Below are positions 17,405 through 24,850 of a stretch of 36,144 bases of DNA, one piece after another. The notes below the pieces were generated by a model. It made no database searches. It saw nothing but the letters and a program-made list of their open reading frames with translations, and was not told where the DNA came from. Both the position numbers and the translations under genes were made by a program. The stretch comes from Bacillota bacterium (GTDB taxonomy: Bacteria > Bacillota > Sulfobacillia > Sulfobacillales > Sulfobacillaceae), in assembly GCA_021795465.1 (NCBI GenBank), contig JAJYPK010000019.1, positions 1-36,144 of the forward strand, given 5' to 3'. The stretch's first letter is position 1, and every line of letters starts with the position of its first letter.

Positions 17405-18184
17405 ATGAACCTCTTGTTGATCGGTGACATTGTCGGGAAGACAGGTCGGCGCATGGTCCTCTCTCAGGTTCCAGGGATTGTTAAGCATCGTGGCATCGAT
17501 CTCGTCATTGCCAACGCGGAAAATGCGGCGGGTGGCAACGGACTGACGCACGAGGTGATGGATGAACTATTTTCGGTAGGTATTGGGGTCCTTACATCAG
17601 GAAACCACATCTTTGATAAGAAAGAGGTCTTTGACTTTCTTGATGATGTGCCACACCTCCTGCGCCCACTGAACTTGCCATCAGGCACTCCGGGCCGAGG
17701 ATATGTCGTGGCTAGTGCTCGAAACGTGCCAGTCGCGGTTATTAACGTGGCCGGTCGCGCTTTCATGCCGTTTCACTATGGCGACCCATTTGAAGCCGTC
17801 GAGCAAGTTTTAACTAGCCTACCGGCCGAAGTGAAAATTGTGGTGATTGATTTCCATGCGGAAACGTCTTCGGAAAAAGCGGCTTTGGCATGGCATCTTG
17901 ACGGTCGTGTTTCAGTCATTGTAGGCACGCATACCCACGTGCAAACCGCCGATGAGCGAATCTTTCCTCGCGGCACCGCATTTCTAACCGATTTGGGTAT
18001 GACAGGACCCCGAGACTCCGTTATCGGAGTAAAGTCCGAATTGGTGATTCGTAAACTACGGTCACAAATGCCGGTTCGTTTTGACACCGCCCAAGGCGCA
18101 GGACAATTCGGCGCGCTGGTTGTCGAAGTGGACGACATGACGGGCCACGCCGTCACCGTCGACCGAATCTTCATCCGTGAATAG
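17405..18184 (+). CDS. ymdB: YmdB-family metallophosphoesterase, 259 aa
   Basis: YmdB is a binuclear-metal phosphodiesterase (TIGR00282 family) that hydrolyses 2',3'-cyclic nucleotides in B. subtilis and affects motility and biofilm gene expression. Metal and catalytic positions are visible: Asp8 in LLIGDIVGKTGR, Glu39 in NAENAAGGNG, Asn67-His68 in SGNHIFDKKE, then DFHAETSSEK and GTHTHVQTAD. Length matches. ATG at 17405 is set by homology; no ribosome site lies at proper distance. A 31-codon frame (ATG 17310) ends in TGA at 17403-17405, overlapping the ATG by one base, which would allow coupling. The neighbour RNase Y gene usual in this setting is absent. Confidence 0.95.
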   Translation: MNLLLIGDIVGKTGRRMVLSQVPGIVKHRGIDLVIANAENAAGGNGLTHEVMDELFSVGIGVLTSGNHIFDKKEVFDFLDDVPHLLRPLNLPSGTPGRGYVVASARNVPVAVINVAGRAFMPFHYGDPFEAVEQVLTSLPAEVKIVVIDFHAETSSEKAALAWHLDGRVSVIVGTHTHVQTADERIFPRGTAFLTDLGMTGPRDSVIGVKSELVIRKLRSQMPVRFDTAQGAGQFGALVVEVDDMTGHAVTVDRIFIRE

Positions 18185-18213
18185 TACAGCACAGTCGAAG
18201 GTGGGGTGTCTTA

Positions 18214-19197
18214 ATGCTTTGGCATGAACTAAATATCCCGGTCGTCGACACCCATGCAGATAGTATGCTCGATGTGGTGTACAACCGACGCCGCCTGGGT
18301 GAACGCAATGATGAAGGACAACTCGATATCCCGCGTGCCTTAGAGGGCGGGCTGTCACTTCAATGCTTTTCCTGTTGGGTCGAGCCCGAGTATAAGCCGG
18401 AACGAGCCTTGTCGCGGCAATTGGAATTTTTTGACCGATTTTGGCAAGAGGCTGCGGCTAACAGCGAACACCTTACGGTTGTAACCAACTTGGCCAGCCT
18501 AGAAGAAGCCCTAACTTCCAATAAGCTGGGGGGAATCATCTCCGTAGAGGGTGCAGAGGCACTAGGCACCAGCCCAAGTCTGGTGAGATTATTCCATCGG
18601 CTCGGCGTGCGTCTCATGAGTTTGACGTGGAATGAGCGTAATGCCCTAGCAGATGGTGCGGGTGAAGATCCCGGGGGAGGAGGTCTCAGTCGAGCTGGGC
18701 GTACGATTATCGCCGAGATGGAACAAGTGGGTATTATAGTCGACGTATCCCATTTGTCTGAAGCCGGTTTTTGGGATGTAGTAGAGGTACAAAAACGCCC
18801 ATTTATTGCCAGCCACTCCAACTGTAAGACCTTGACCCCGCATCGGAGGAACCTCAACGACGACCAAATTTTAGCTCTGGCCAAGGCTGGCGGAATTCAG
18901 GGTATCACCTTCGTGCGCGAATTTCTTGGTGGAACCGAGGACATCAACCGCGTCATCGACCACATGGCCCATGCCGTGGATGTGGTAGGGGACTCATTAC
19001 ATCTCGGTCTCGGCTCGGATTTTGACGGAGTCGAAAATCCGGTACAAGGTCTAGAAGACGTGACTGCATTGCCGCGCTTGGCGGACCAAATGAGTCAACG
19101 CGGATTTAATGACGCCACTGTGGCTAACATACTCGGTGGAAACTACGTCCGATTTTTACGAACATATTGGAACGCATCTCAAATCGCACCCCTTTAG
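18214..19197 (+). CDS. Membrane dipeptidase-family peptidase (M19), 327 aa
   Basis: This zinc metallopeptidase of the renal-dipeptidase family cleaves dipeptides, often including D-amino-acid-containing ones. The metal-site pattern is complete: VDTHAD (His14, Asp16), the bridging Glu in SVEGAEAL, DVSHLSEAG, ASHSNCK and the C-terminal GSDFDG. No signal peptide is present, so it should be cytoplasmic, as in most bacterial members. ATG at 18214 follows AAGGTGGGG. The aminopeptidase pepA starts 10 bases after its stop, and together they form a peptide-degradation pair. Confidence 0.95.
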   Translation: MLWHELNIPVVDTHADSMLDVVYNRRRLGERNDEGQLDIPRALEGGLSLQCFSCWVEPEYKPERALSRQLEFFDRFWQEAAANSEHLTVVTNLASLEEALTSNKLGGIISVEGAEALGTSPSLVRLFHRLGVRLMSLTWNERNALADGAGEDPGGGGLSRAGRTIIAEMEQVGIIVDVSHLSEAGFWDVVEVQKRPFIASHSNCKTLTPHRRNLNDDQILALAKAGGIQGITFVREFLGGTEDINRVIDHMAHAVDVVGDSLHLGLGSDFDGVENPVQGLEDVTALPRLADQMSQRGFNDATVANILGGNYVRFLRTYWNASQIAPL

Positions 19198-19207
19198 GAG
19201 GGACTCC

Positions 19208-20674
19208 ATGCATATTTCGGTCGAGACTTCAAGTGACATTCGGGCCGTCGATGCCCTTATCGTATTTGTGACCAGTGGCGGTTCACTGCCCAAAACCATC
19301 CAAAATCTTGATGGCCTTTTGGACGGAGCCATTAGCCGTGCAATCGAGAGTAAAGAATTTAAACCCACCGTCGGCAACACCTGGTCAACGTTGACTCTCG
19401 GTCGCTTGGCTGCCAAGCGCCTAATCGTCAGCGGACTGGGTAGTGAGCCCATTACCACCGGTTCACTTCGCAATGCCGCGGGCCAAGCCACGCAAGCCGC
19501 CAAAGCTGCCCATGCTAGTAGCGTAGTGTTTGACGCACCCCCAAGCCCGTTATCCGACCGTGATGTGAGTGCCGCCCTGGTTGAGGGGGCATTATTGGGT
19601 GCCTGGAACTTTTCCGGTTACCACCAAGAGGATCCTGAACCATCCACACTATCCCGGATCGCGATTGCCGGTTTCAGCAGTGCGCAGGAAGCGACAGCGG
19701 GAGTCGAAATCGGCAGAGTAATAGCCGAAGCGCAAAATCTTACGCGTGAACTAGGATGGCGTCCATCGAGCGCCTTATATCCGGAAAAACTCGCCGACGA
19801 GGCGATTGCGGCGGGCAAACAATTTGGATTTGAGGTAGAGGTGTTTGACGAAGTCAAACTCCAAGAACTCGGGATGGGAGCCTTGTTAGGCGTTGGCCAA
19901 GGTAGTGTGTTTCCACCACGACTGGTGGTCATGCGCTACAATGCCGGCAACACCCGGACGCTGGCCTTGGTGGGTAAGGGCATCACCTTTGACTCAGGAG
20001 GCATCAGCTTAAAACCCGGAGCTGGCATGGAAGAAATGAAATATGACATGTTAGGAGCCAGTGCCGTCCTCGGTTCCATGTGCGCAATAGCTCAGTTGAA
20101 ACCTGCTATCAACGTCCTAGGCATCATGGCAATCGCCCAAAATATGCCATCGGGATCCGCTTATAAACCCGGTGACGTGGTACGCGCCTTCAATGGCAAG
20201 ACGATTGAGGTCACTAATACCGATGCAGAAGGTCGCGTGGTATTGTCTGACGGCGTAAGCTACGCCGTCCATTTAGGAGCCGACTGGATCGTGGAAGCCT
20301 CGACCTTAACGGGAGCGGCGATTGTGGTGCTCGGGCACCAGGCATCCTGCTTAGTAGCGACCAATGATGACTTGGCTAACCACGTCTTAAAAGCGTCCGA
20401 AGAGGCCTCCGAGCGAGTCTGGAGACTGCCTATCTATCCTGAATACCGTGAGCTATACAAATCTGATGTGGCAGACATCAAAAACTCCCCAGGACGCGAT
20501 GCGGGTACCATTACGGCGGGCATGATCATCAGCGAGTTTGCCGGCACAGTACCGTTTGCCCACCTTGATATTGCAGGAACGGCATGGACCAAACCGGGTC
20601 CCTTGAATGCCAAGTTCGGCGCGACTGGGGTCATGGTGCGCACGTTTGTCACATTGGCGCAAAACCTCGCGTAA
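19208..20674 (+). CDS. pepA: Leucyl aminopeptidase (M17)
   Basis: This di-zinc aminopeptidase removes N-terminal residues from peptides in the cytoplasm, normally as a hexamer. The C-terminal catalytic domain carries VGKGITFDSGG (Lys257, Asp262), the signature NTDAEGRVVL (337-346) and the zinc ligands within. The N-terminal macro-like domain (about 1-165) is divergent, as usual. 488 aa is standard. ATG at 19208 follows AGGAGGG; an earlier in-frame start lies inside the dipeptidase gene and is rejected. The transcript probably ends at the hairpin 20692-20727. Confidence 0.97.
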   Translation: MHISVETSSDIRAVDALIVFVTSGGSLPKTIQNLDGLLDGAISRAIESKEFKPTVGNTWSTLTLGRLAAKRLIVSGLGSEPITTGSLRNAAGQATQAAKAAHASSVVFDAPPSPLSDRDVSAALVEGALLGAWNFSGYHQEDPEPSTLSRIAIAGFSSAQEATAGVEIGRVIAEAQNLTRELGWRPSSALYPEKLADEAIAAGKQFGFEVEVFDEVKLQELGMGALLGVGQGSVFPPRLVVMRYNAGNTRTLALVGKGITFDSGGISLKPGAGMEEMKYDMLGASAVLGSMCAIAQLKPAINVLGIMAIAQNMPSGSAYKPGDVVRAFNGKTIEVTNTDAEGRVVLSDGVSYAVHLGADWIVEASTLTGAAIVVLGHQASCLVATNDDLANHVLKASEEASERVWRLPIYPEYRELYKSDVADIKNSPGRDAGTITAGMIISEFAGTVPFAHLDIAGTAWTKPGPLNAKFGATGVMVRTFVTLAQNLA

Positions 20675-20691
20675 AGAAGCGCCCACATCCA

Positions 20692-20727
20692 GAGGATCCG
20701 TGGTCTAAAGACCGCGGATCCTCCTTC
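20692..20727 (+). terminator. Rho-independent terminator after pepA
   Basis: GAGGATCCGTGGTC (20692-20705) and GACCGCGGATCCTC (20710-20723) form a 14-bp stem with one G-U pair and a TAAA loop, then CTTCT. It begins 17 bases after the pepA stop. The T tract is short but the stem is long and stable, so this is the clearest terminator in the window. Confidence 0.68.
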
Positions 20728-20770
20728 TAGGCTTCACACGCTCGTTGACATACTCTCCTGGGATACGCGA

Positions 20771-20799
20771 CTGACACGCGCTACCACTCGAGGAATAAA
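20771..20799 (+). promoter_or_regulatory. Candidate promoter for the coiled-coil protein gene
   Basis: CTGACA (20771-20776, 5 of 6 to TTGACA) and AATAAA (20794-20799, 4 of 6 to TATAAT) are spaced 17 bases. Transcription would begin near 20806, inside the palindrome at 20803-20824. It follows the pepA terminator, so it plausibly starts a new transcript. Confidence 0.45.
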
Positions 20800-20802
20800 T
20801 TC

Positions 20803-20824
20803 CCACAATATAGATATACTGTGG
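20803..20824. promoter_or_regulatory. Operator-like 22-base palindrome
   Basis: Outer arms CCACA (20803-20807) and TGTGG (20820-20824) enclose inner arms TATA (20809-20812) and TATA (20815-20818) around a GA centre; only the pair 20808/20819 (A/C) breaks the symmetry. It overlaps the expected transcription start of the promoter at 20771-20799, a place where a dimeric repressor would block initiation. The regulator is unknown. Confidence 0.45.
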
Positions 20825-20851
20825 AGAGTGAAACCTAGGAGGGGACCCTTA

Positions 20852-21112
20852 ATGAACACATACTCACCCGAATCGGAAATCGTCCACCTAAAACGAGAGG
20901 TAGAAGAACTTCGCGATAAAATTCTAAGTCTCAGAGCCGGTCGCAGAATATTGATGGACCTCTTGACCCTACAAACGCGGGACGCCGCCCATCGGCTCCA
21001 AACTCTTGAACGAGAAAACCAGAAACTCAGGCAAAGGAAACTCAGCGTGGTTTATACCCGAGGTACTAAAGACTCTTTAAGAATTCCGGCTTCGAGGTCG
21101 GATGGTTTTTGA
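20852..21112 (+). CDS. Small coiled-coil protein, 86 aa
   Basis: ATG at 20852 with AGGAGGGG at 20837-20844. Residues about 8-65 are one long amphipathic helix with heptad-like Leu/Ile spacing (IVHLKREVEELRDKILSLRA, then RRILMDLLTLQ and LQTLERENQKLRQRK), so a dimeric coiled coil is likely; the last 20 residues are basic and probably disordered. It has no enzymatic motif. Similar short proteins with an ELRxxIxxLRxxRRxLMxLL core occur in clostridial genomes as far as I recall, but I cannot name a function. It has its own promoter and operator-like site and stands 39 bases ahead of a membrane protein gene. Confidence 0.77.
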   Translation: MNTYSPESEIVHLKREVEELRDKILSLRAGRRILMDLLTLQTRDAAHRLQTLERENQKLRQRKLSVVYTRGTKDSLRIPASRSDGF

Positions 21113-21151
21113 TGATTGCTAGGGTCATTTCCCCAAATGAGCGAGGTGCCT

Positions 21152-21760
21152 ATGGACCTTTGGGTGTTATCGGCCGCCATTGCCATCGGCATTCAGAGCG
21201 GGATGGCCCATCTAAGCGAGCGCGTCACTCTGTTGCGACAGGGGGGCCATTTTTTCGTCGCGAGCCTGGGTGTGATCATCGTGGCGAATTATCTCGACCA
21301 TACCAGGTTGCCCATCTGGTTTCTCTCGTCGGGAGTTATCCTCGTAGGCTTAGCGGGATGGCGCATCCATTTTCGCCAAAGATCCGTTGGCTCTTGGGGA
21401 GGAACTCTGGAAGCCGGCCTGGCCGTTCTCGCATTGTGGGTAGTAAGTGCCGATGCGCTTGCGGTCGTAACGGGAATATTGGTGGGCATCCTCTTGGCCA
21501 TCGCCCTGTTTCCCACTTGGTTAACCCGTCGAGCTTGGATCCACGAGTGGGAAACGTTAACTCTGGGCGCTGTGGGCCTACAAGACATCGCGCATACTGT
21601 TGTAGGCCGTCTACCTACCGAGCATTTTAACTGGTTGTGGATGATCCCCTGGTTGGTGGTTGCGGACTTTACCGCGACTTACGCCGACGCCACAGCATTA
21701 TTACCCAAGCGACCAAAGCCACCGCGACGACCGCCAGGAAATAGTGGCTTAAGTTCGTAA
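21152..21760 (+). CDS. Multi-pass membrane protein of unknown function, 202 aa
   Basis: About five or six hydrophobic segments are visible (LWVLSAAIAIGI; FFVASLGVIIVANYL; WFLSSGVILVGLAGW; LAVLALWVVSADALAVV followed by LVGILLAIALF; WLWMIPWLVVADF), with basic residues between them and a basic, Pro-rich tail (PKRPKPPRRPP). ATG at 21152 is preferred, with GAGG at 21143-21146 and the first helix starting at once; ATG at 21137 is the alternative. I recognise no family. Its last 92 bases run opposite to the end of the dedA gene, a long convergent overlap; the strongly hydrophobic product and normal codon pattern argue that it is real. Confidence 0.7.
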   Translation: MDLWVLSAAIAIGIQSGMAHLSERVTLLRQGGHFFVASLGVIIVANYLDHTRLPIWFLSSGVILVGLAGWRIHFRQRSVGSWGGTLEAGLAVLALWVVSADALAVVTGILVGILLAIALFPTWLTRRAWIHEWETLTLGAVGLQDIAHTVVGRLPTEHFNWLWMIPWLVVADFTATYADATALLPKRPKPPRRPPGNSGLSS

Positions 21761-22259
21761 CGTGTTGCCACTGAGACCCCAACCCGTAACCCACGTACAC
21801 AAATAGAATGGTCCACGGCAAAGCACCGAGAAACGAAAACACCACAAACCGACCAAATGGCATTTCCGCGACCCCTGCGGGAAGGGAAATAAAGGTACGT
21901 ATGCCCGGTAAGAGACGACCAAAAAATACAGCGCCATCTCCATGACGCTGAAACCAGCGCTCGGCGCGATCTAGCTCGTGAGCGCGAATCAACACATAAC
22001 GACCCCATCGTTCGACTGCAGCACGCCCGCCCCAACGCGCAATCCAATACGACACAATGGCGCCTAACATGCCCCCCAACAAGGCGGCACCCATAGCACT
22101 TAGCATCGAGGTGTCATGGCGATAAACCAAATATCCGGCATAGGGCAAAATAATCTCGGATGGGACCGGAATATAAGCGCTTTCGAGAAACATACCGATG
22201 ACGACCCCGAACACGCCGAGACTTAGTATGGTCTCGGTAATCCCTGTCAAGAAGTGCAT
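21669..22259 (-). CDS. DedA-family membrane protein, 196 aa
   Basis: A DedA/SNARE-associated family protein; characterised members flip undecaprenyl phosphate or phospholipids across the membrane. Family features are the N-terminal GMFLESAYIPVPSEIILPYAG, the GAIVSYWIARWGGR stretch, FFGRLLPGIRTFISLPAGVAEMPFGRF with the conserved Arg and Pro residues, and the C-terminal helix before RRRKSR. ATG at 22259 lies 13 bases inside the end of the nitrilase gene, with CTGGAG upstream, so the two are translationally linked. Its C-terminal coding end overlaps the opposite-strand membrane protein gene by 92 bases. Confidence 0.95.
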   Translation of the reverse strand: MHFLTGITETILSLGVFGVVIGMFLESAYIPVPSEIILPYAGYLVYRHDTSMLSAMGAALLGGMLGAIVSYWIARWGGRAAVERWGRYVLIRAHELDRAERWFQRHGDGAVFFGRLLPGIRTFISLPAGVAEMPFGRFVVFSFLGALPWTILFVYVGYGLGSQWQHVTNLSHYFLAVVAVALVAWVIMLWRRRKSR

Positions 22260-23296
22260 GGATCAGCTCCAGGTGATGACGTTTCGTTCTTAGGGGAGTA
22301 TACGGTGTCTAACCAGGGGGTTGTCAAGAGCCATAGGCCGTCTCTCTCCTGAAGATCGGCTAAAGACGCCAAGTCTACCACTCCCACTTGAACATCGTCG
22401 CCCACCGGATGTTCTGACTCCACGATGACACCTGTACCATCTAAGGTCAAGTCCCGCGGCACATAAATTCCTGCCTTTCCGGTCAAAGGAATACCGAACA
22501 AGCGTCCGGTGCTTGCTCCCACCAACCCGGCGCTAGGTGTTTCTTGAACCCGCGCCCAGGCGCCGCGTCGCGCCTTGTCGACCGAGTAGCATGCCTCGGG
22601 ATCGGCAATGGGTACCGCCACCAGTAAAGCGCCGAGCCGACGAGCCATTCGAAAACTTTCATAATATGTCGCATCATTACACACCAACGTCACCAAAGGC
22701 CACGGGTCTAACACCTGCGCCGTGAGGTCTGGACCGGGACAAATGCCCAAAGTTGCTTCCATCGGGAAGAGATGTAGTTTGGGTTGCCAAGCAATCTCTT
22801 GGCCCATCGGGTCAAATGTTACCGCAACGTTAAGCAATTGCTGTTGATGCCAGGTCATGGCCGAACCCGCCACTGTGGTCATCGCAAATCGTTGGGAAAG
22901 AAACTGCATCGTTCGGTACCAATAGCGGTACGCGACGGGGCTTAGAGCTTTGAGCCAAGGTGTCAAAGACCTCAGCGGAACCGCGTTGGCCGATCGAGGC
23001 AAAAAACGTTGCAACACCCCTAACAGCGGAGATGCCATGTCTTCACCAAACACGATAATATCCGCATCTTGCGAAGAAGCTTGTTGAAAACATCGTGTCA
23101 CTCGAAGAAGCCAGTGCTGAGGGTCGGTTACAGGGTCGACACGGAACTGAACCACCGCCACCCGAACTAGGCTTTTAGAGGGATCGTATACCGAGGACCT
23201 TTGAGGTTCAGAAATCGTGAGACTCCATCGACGCCAGGCCGAATCCCGCAGAGCATAACCCAACCATTGGGCTCCTAGGGAAGTCATCACGCCCAC
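22247..23296 (-). CDS. Carbon-nitrogen hydrolase (nitrilase superfamily), 349 aa
   Basis: This is an amidase-like enzyme with the superfamily triad intact: Glu85 in VFGEDMA, Lys173 in WQPKLHLFP and Cys206 in LVCNDATYYES. The fold starts at VRVAVVQFRVDP (about residue 44) and ends with the usual strand VGVVDLASLADL. Residues 1-43 are an extra N-terminal stretch with several Trp and basic residues but no membrane helix. An insertion (about 90-140, RYWYRTMQF region) separates the Glu and Lys parts. GTG at 23296 is chosen because it overlaps the upstream stop as TAGTG and has GGTGGA 7 bases before; ATG at 23287 is the alternative. The substrate is unknown. It overlaps dedA by 13 bases and follows the Cys-less homologue. 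Confidence 0.88.
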   Translation of the reverse strand: MGVMTSLGAQWLGYALRDSAWRRWSLTISEPQRSSVYDPSKSLVRVAVVQFRVDPVTDPQHWLLRVTRCFQQASSQDADIIVFGEDMASPLLGVLQRFLPRSANAVPLRSLTPWLKALSPVAYRYWYRTMQFLSQRFAMTTVAGSAMTWHQQQLLNVAVTFDPMGQEIAWQPKLHLFPMEATLGICPGPDLTAQVLDPWPLVTLVCNDATYYESFRMARRLGALLVAVPIADPEACYSVDKARRGAWARVQETPSAGLVGASTGRLFGIPLTGKAGIYVPRDLTLDGTGVIVESEHPVGDDVQVGVVDLASLADLQERDGLWLLTTPWLDTVYSPKNETSSPGADPCTS

Positions 23297-23889
23297 TAGG
23301 AGTTCCACCAAGGATGACGGCGATAGACGTCTTGACGAAGATACGGAAGGACGGCAAAAATTTCTCGAGCCGTTGCGAGCTCGCTCCATGCCCATTCTAA
23401 ACGCCAAAGCCCGGGCTTGATTAAAAGCCCTGGGCGAATCCCGGTGTTGTCCTCTGTGATTTCGCAGGGTAGGGTCAACTGGGGAGTTGGCCAAAGGCTT
23501 AGGCCCACGTACTGATTCTGCTGGGCATCGCGCCATAATGGGCCGTGTTGAGCCCGGTCGGCCATGAAAGGAGTGACAATCACGTCACTACCATGAAGCG
23601 TGAAATATCGCTGAGATTCGGGACTCCATGAAGGTTCGGTCATGATTGTGACACAATGTCCGGCCCATTGGCATTGAATGGCCATCGTTGCTAATCCGGG
23701 ATGGAGCGTCATCGGATGCACTCCATGAAGCTCATATGCAGGATAGGACCCGGTCCAAAGCCGGACACCCGGTAATGTCACGAGCTCCGTCGGCTGGAGA
23801 ACCGACCGACAGATGAGGAAACTACCGTCGTCGAGAATATTAGCGAGAAGGGTCACGTCCGCACCATCCCACACCCAAACCGTACTCAT
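23296..23889 (-). CDS. Nitrilase-like protein lacking the catalytic Cys, 197 aa
   Basis: Residues about 65-195 follow the C-terminal half of a nitrilase: the strand CVTIMTEPSWSPES aligns with the usual IxICYDxRFPE nucleophile strand but has Thr84 where Cys should be; HGSDVIVTPF, then WRDAQQNQYVGLSLWP match the GADVIVVP and RAxENxxFV segments, and PYLRQDVYRRHPW matches the family's C-terminal PxLRDRRPxLY. The N-terminal part carrying the Glu and Lys is shorter and shows neither. I infer a degenerate, non-catalytic paralogue. ATG at 23889 with AAAGGGG upstream is preferred over GTG 23892. Its TAG overlaps the GTG of the intact nitrilase by one base, suggesting equal production of both. Confidence 0.75.
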   Translation of the reverse strand: MSTVWVWDGADVTLLANILDDGSFLICRSVLQPTELVTLPGVRLWTGSYPAYELHGVHPMTLHPGLATMAIQCQWAGHCVTIMTEPSWSPESQRYFTLHGSDVIVTPFMADRAQHGPLWRDAQQNQYVGLSLWPTPQLTLPCEITEDNTGIRPGLLIKPGLWRLEWAWSELATAREIFAVLPYLRQDVYRRHPWWNS

Positions 23890-23909
23890 CACAGGACCCC
23901 TTTTGAACT

Positions 23910-24758
23910 CTATGGTATCATGCTGCGAGGAATCTTACGATTGAGATGATCGGCAGACGGGGTCTTAGAAAACCCCCAGGAGAAAAGGTGCATCGCGTCA
24001 GGCCACACGTCAGCCAAATTATCATGCAGTAATACCACGATTAGTTCCGTATGGCGACGTCTCGCTGTCGCCACCAGCGTGGCTCCACCGCCTCGTGTAT
24101 ACCCCAGTTTGATCCCATTGGCCCCCGGAAACTCCCCAATGAGTTGATTTTGATTGGGATAAAAGCGCGCGATTTTCTGATTGAACAAAGTGACGCTTGG
24201 CTCTCTAACCATGGTGGCAAAAATGCCATTTTTCATCACATGTTGGGCAAGGCCAGCCATCGCCGCGGCCGTGGTCCACTGATTCGTTGATGGTAGTCCC
24301 GTGGGGTTGCTAAAGCGAATCCCATGGAGGTGCCAGCGGGCTGCCGTGTAGTTCATCTGTCGCACAAACGCTGACGCGGTTCCCGATACGGTGCAAGCCA
24401 CGGCCATGGCGGCGTCGTTTCCGGACGCCATCATCATCGCCGGGACGAGCCGGTCCAAAGGAATTATTGTGCCACTCGGAAATCCCAGCATAGCCCCACC
24501 TAGATGTCGATCAGCGGCCGTAATCCGGCCTGTTTTATGCCATCCGTAACGGATGGCCAACCAGGCTGTCATAATCTTTACGAGGGACCCCGGTGGCCAG
24601 CGCTGATGAATATTTTTCGCGTAAAGGATTTGTTGGTTCGTAGCATTCATCACAAGCGCCGACGTCGCCACAACATGGGGAGGAATACGCTGTAAGTCAC
24701 GACCCGGGCTCACCAAGATCGTGCCAATCACTATCCCCTGCATCCACGCTCTCATCAT
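23910..24758 (-). CDS. D,D-carboxypeptidase-like protein (S11) with KLG in place of KTG, 282 aa
   Basis: A penicillin-binding-fold protein with an N-terminal hydrophobic export segment (WMQGIVIGTILVSPG). Motifs: SLVK at 58-61 (SxxK), SGN at 112-114, and KLG at 217-219 where the family has KTG or KSG; the residues around it (NGIKLGYTRGGG) otherwise fit. The C-terminal beta domain of DacA-type enzymes is missing, as the protein ends about 60 residues after KLG. ATG at 24758 (or 24755) has GGGGAG 8 bases upstream. It heads the minus-strand group with the two nitrilase-like genes and dedA; the stop is 20 bases from the next start. Activity on D-Ala-D-Ala is uncertain with the changed motif. Confidence 0.9.
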   Translation of the reverse strand: MMRAWMQGIVIGTILVSPGRDLQRIPPHVVATSALVMNATNQQILYAKNIHQRWPPGSLVKIMTAWLAIRYGWHKTGRITAADRHLGGAMLGFPSGTIIPLDRLVPAMMMASGNDAAMAVACTVSGTASAFVRQMNYTAARWHLHGIRFSNPTGLPSTNQWTTAAAMAGLAQHVMKNGIFATMVREPSVTLFNQKIARFYPNQNQLIGEFPGANGIKLGYTRGGGATLVATARRRHTELIVVLLHDNLADVWPDAMHLFSWGFSKTPSADHLNRKIPRSMIP

Positions 24759-24806
24759 GTTGGTTTCTCCCCACCTCCCTCGGATATGCGGTTTTGGCGT
24801 AACATT

Positions 24807-24815
24807 TGTTATAAT
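24807..24815 (+). promoter_or_regulatory. Extended -10 promoter for the ppx-like/mutS/mutL/miaA group
   Basis: TG at 24807-24808, one base, then a perfect TATAAT (24810-24815) make an extended -10 element 35 bases before the ATG at 24851. No good -35 hexamer lies 16-18 bases upstream, which extended -10 promoters tolerate. The minus-strand carboxypeptidase promoter must lie in the same 92-base gap. Confidence 0.52.
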
Positions 24816-24850
24816 AGTCGTGATAGATCTGTGAGACTGAGAGGGTTTGG

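Noticed and set aside
21109-21630. Overlapping frame of 173 codons starting at the stop of the coiled-coil gene (TGATG)
   Set aside because: Its product is a Gly/Arg/His/Pro-rich string without structure, while the frame at 21152 gives a regular multi-helix membrane protein.
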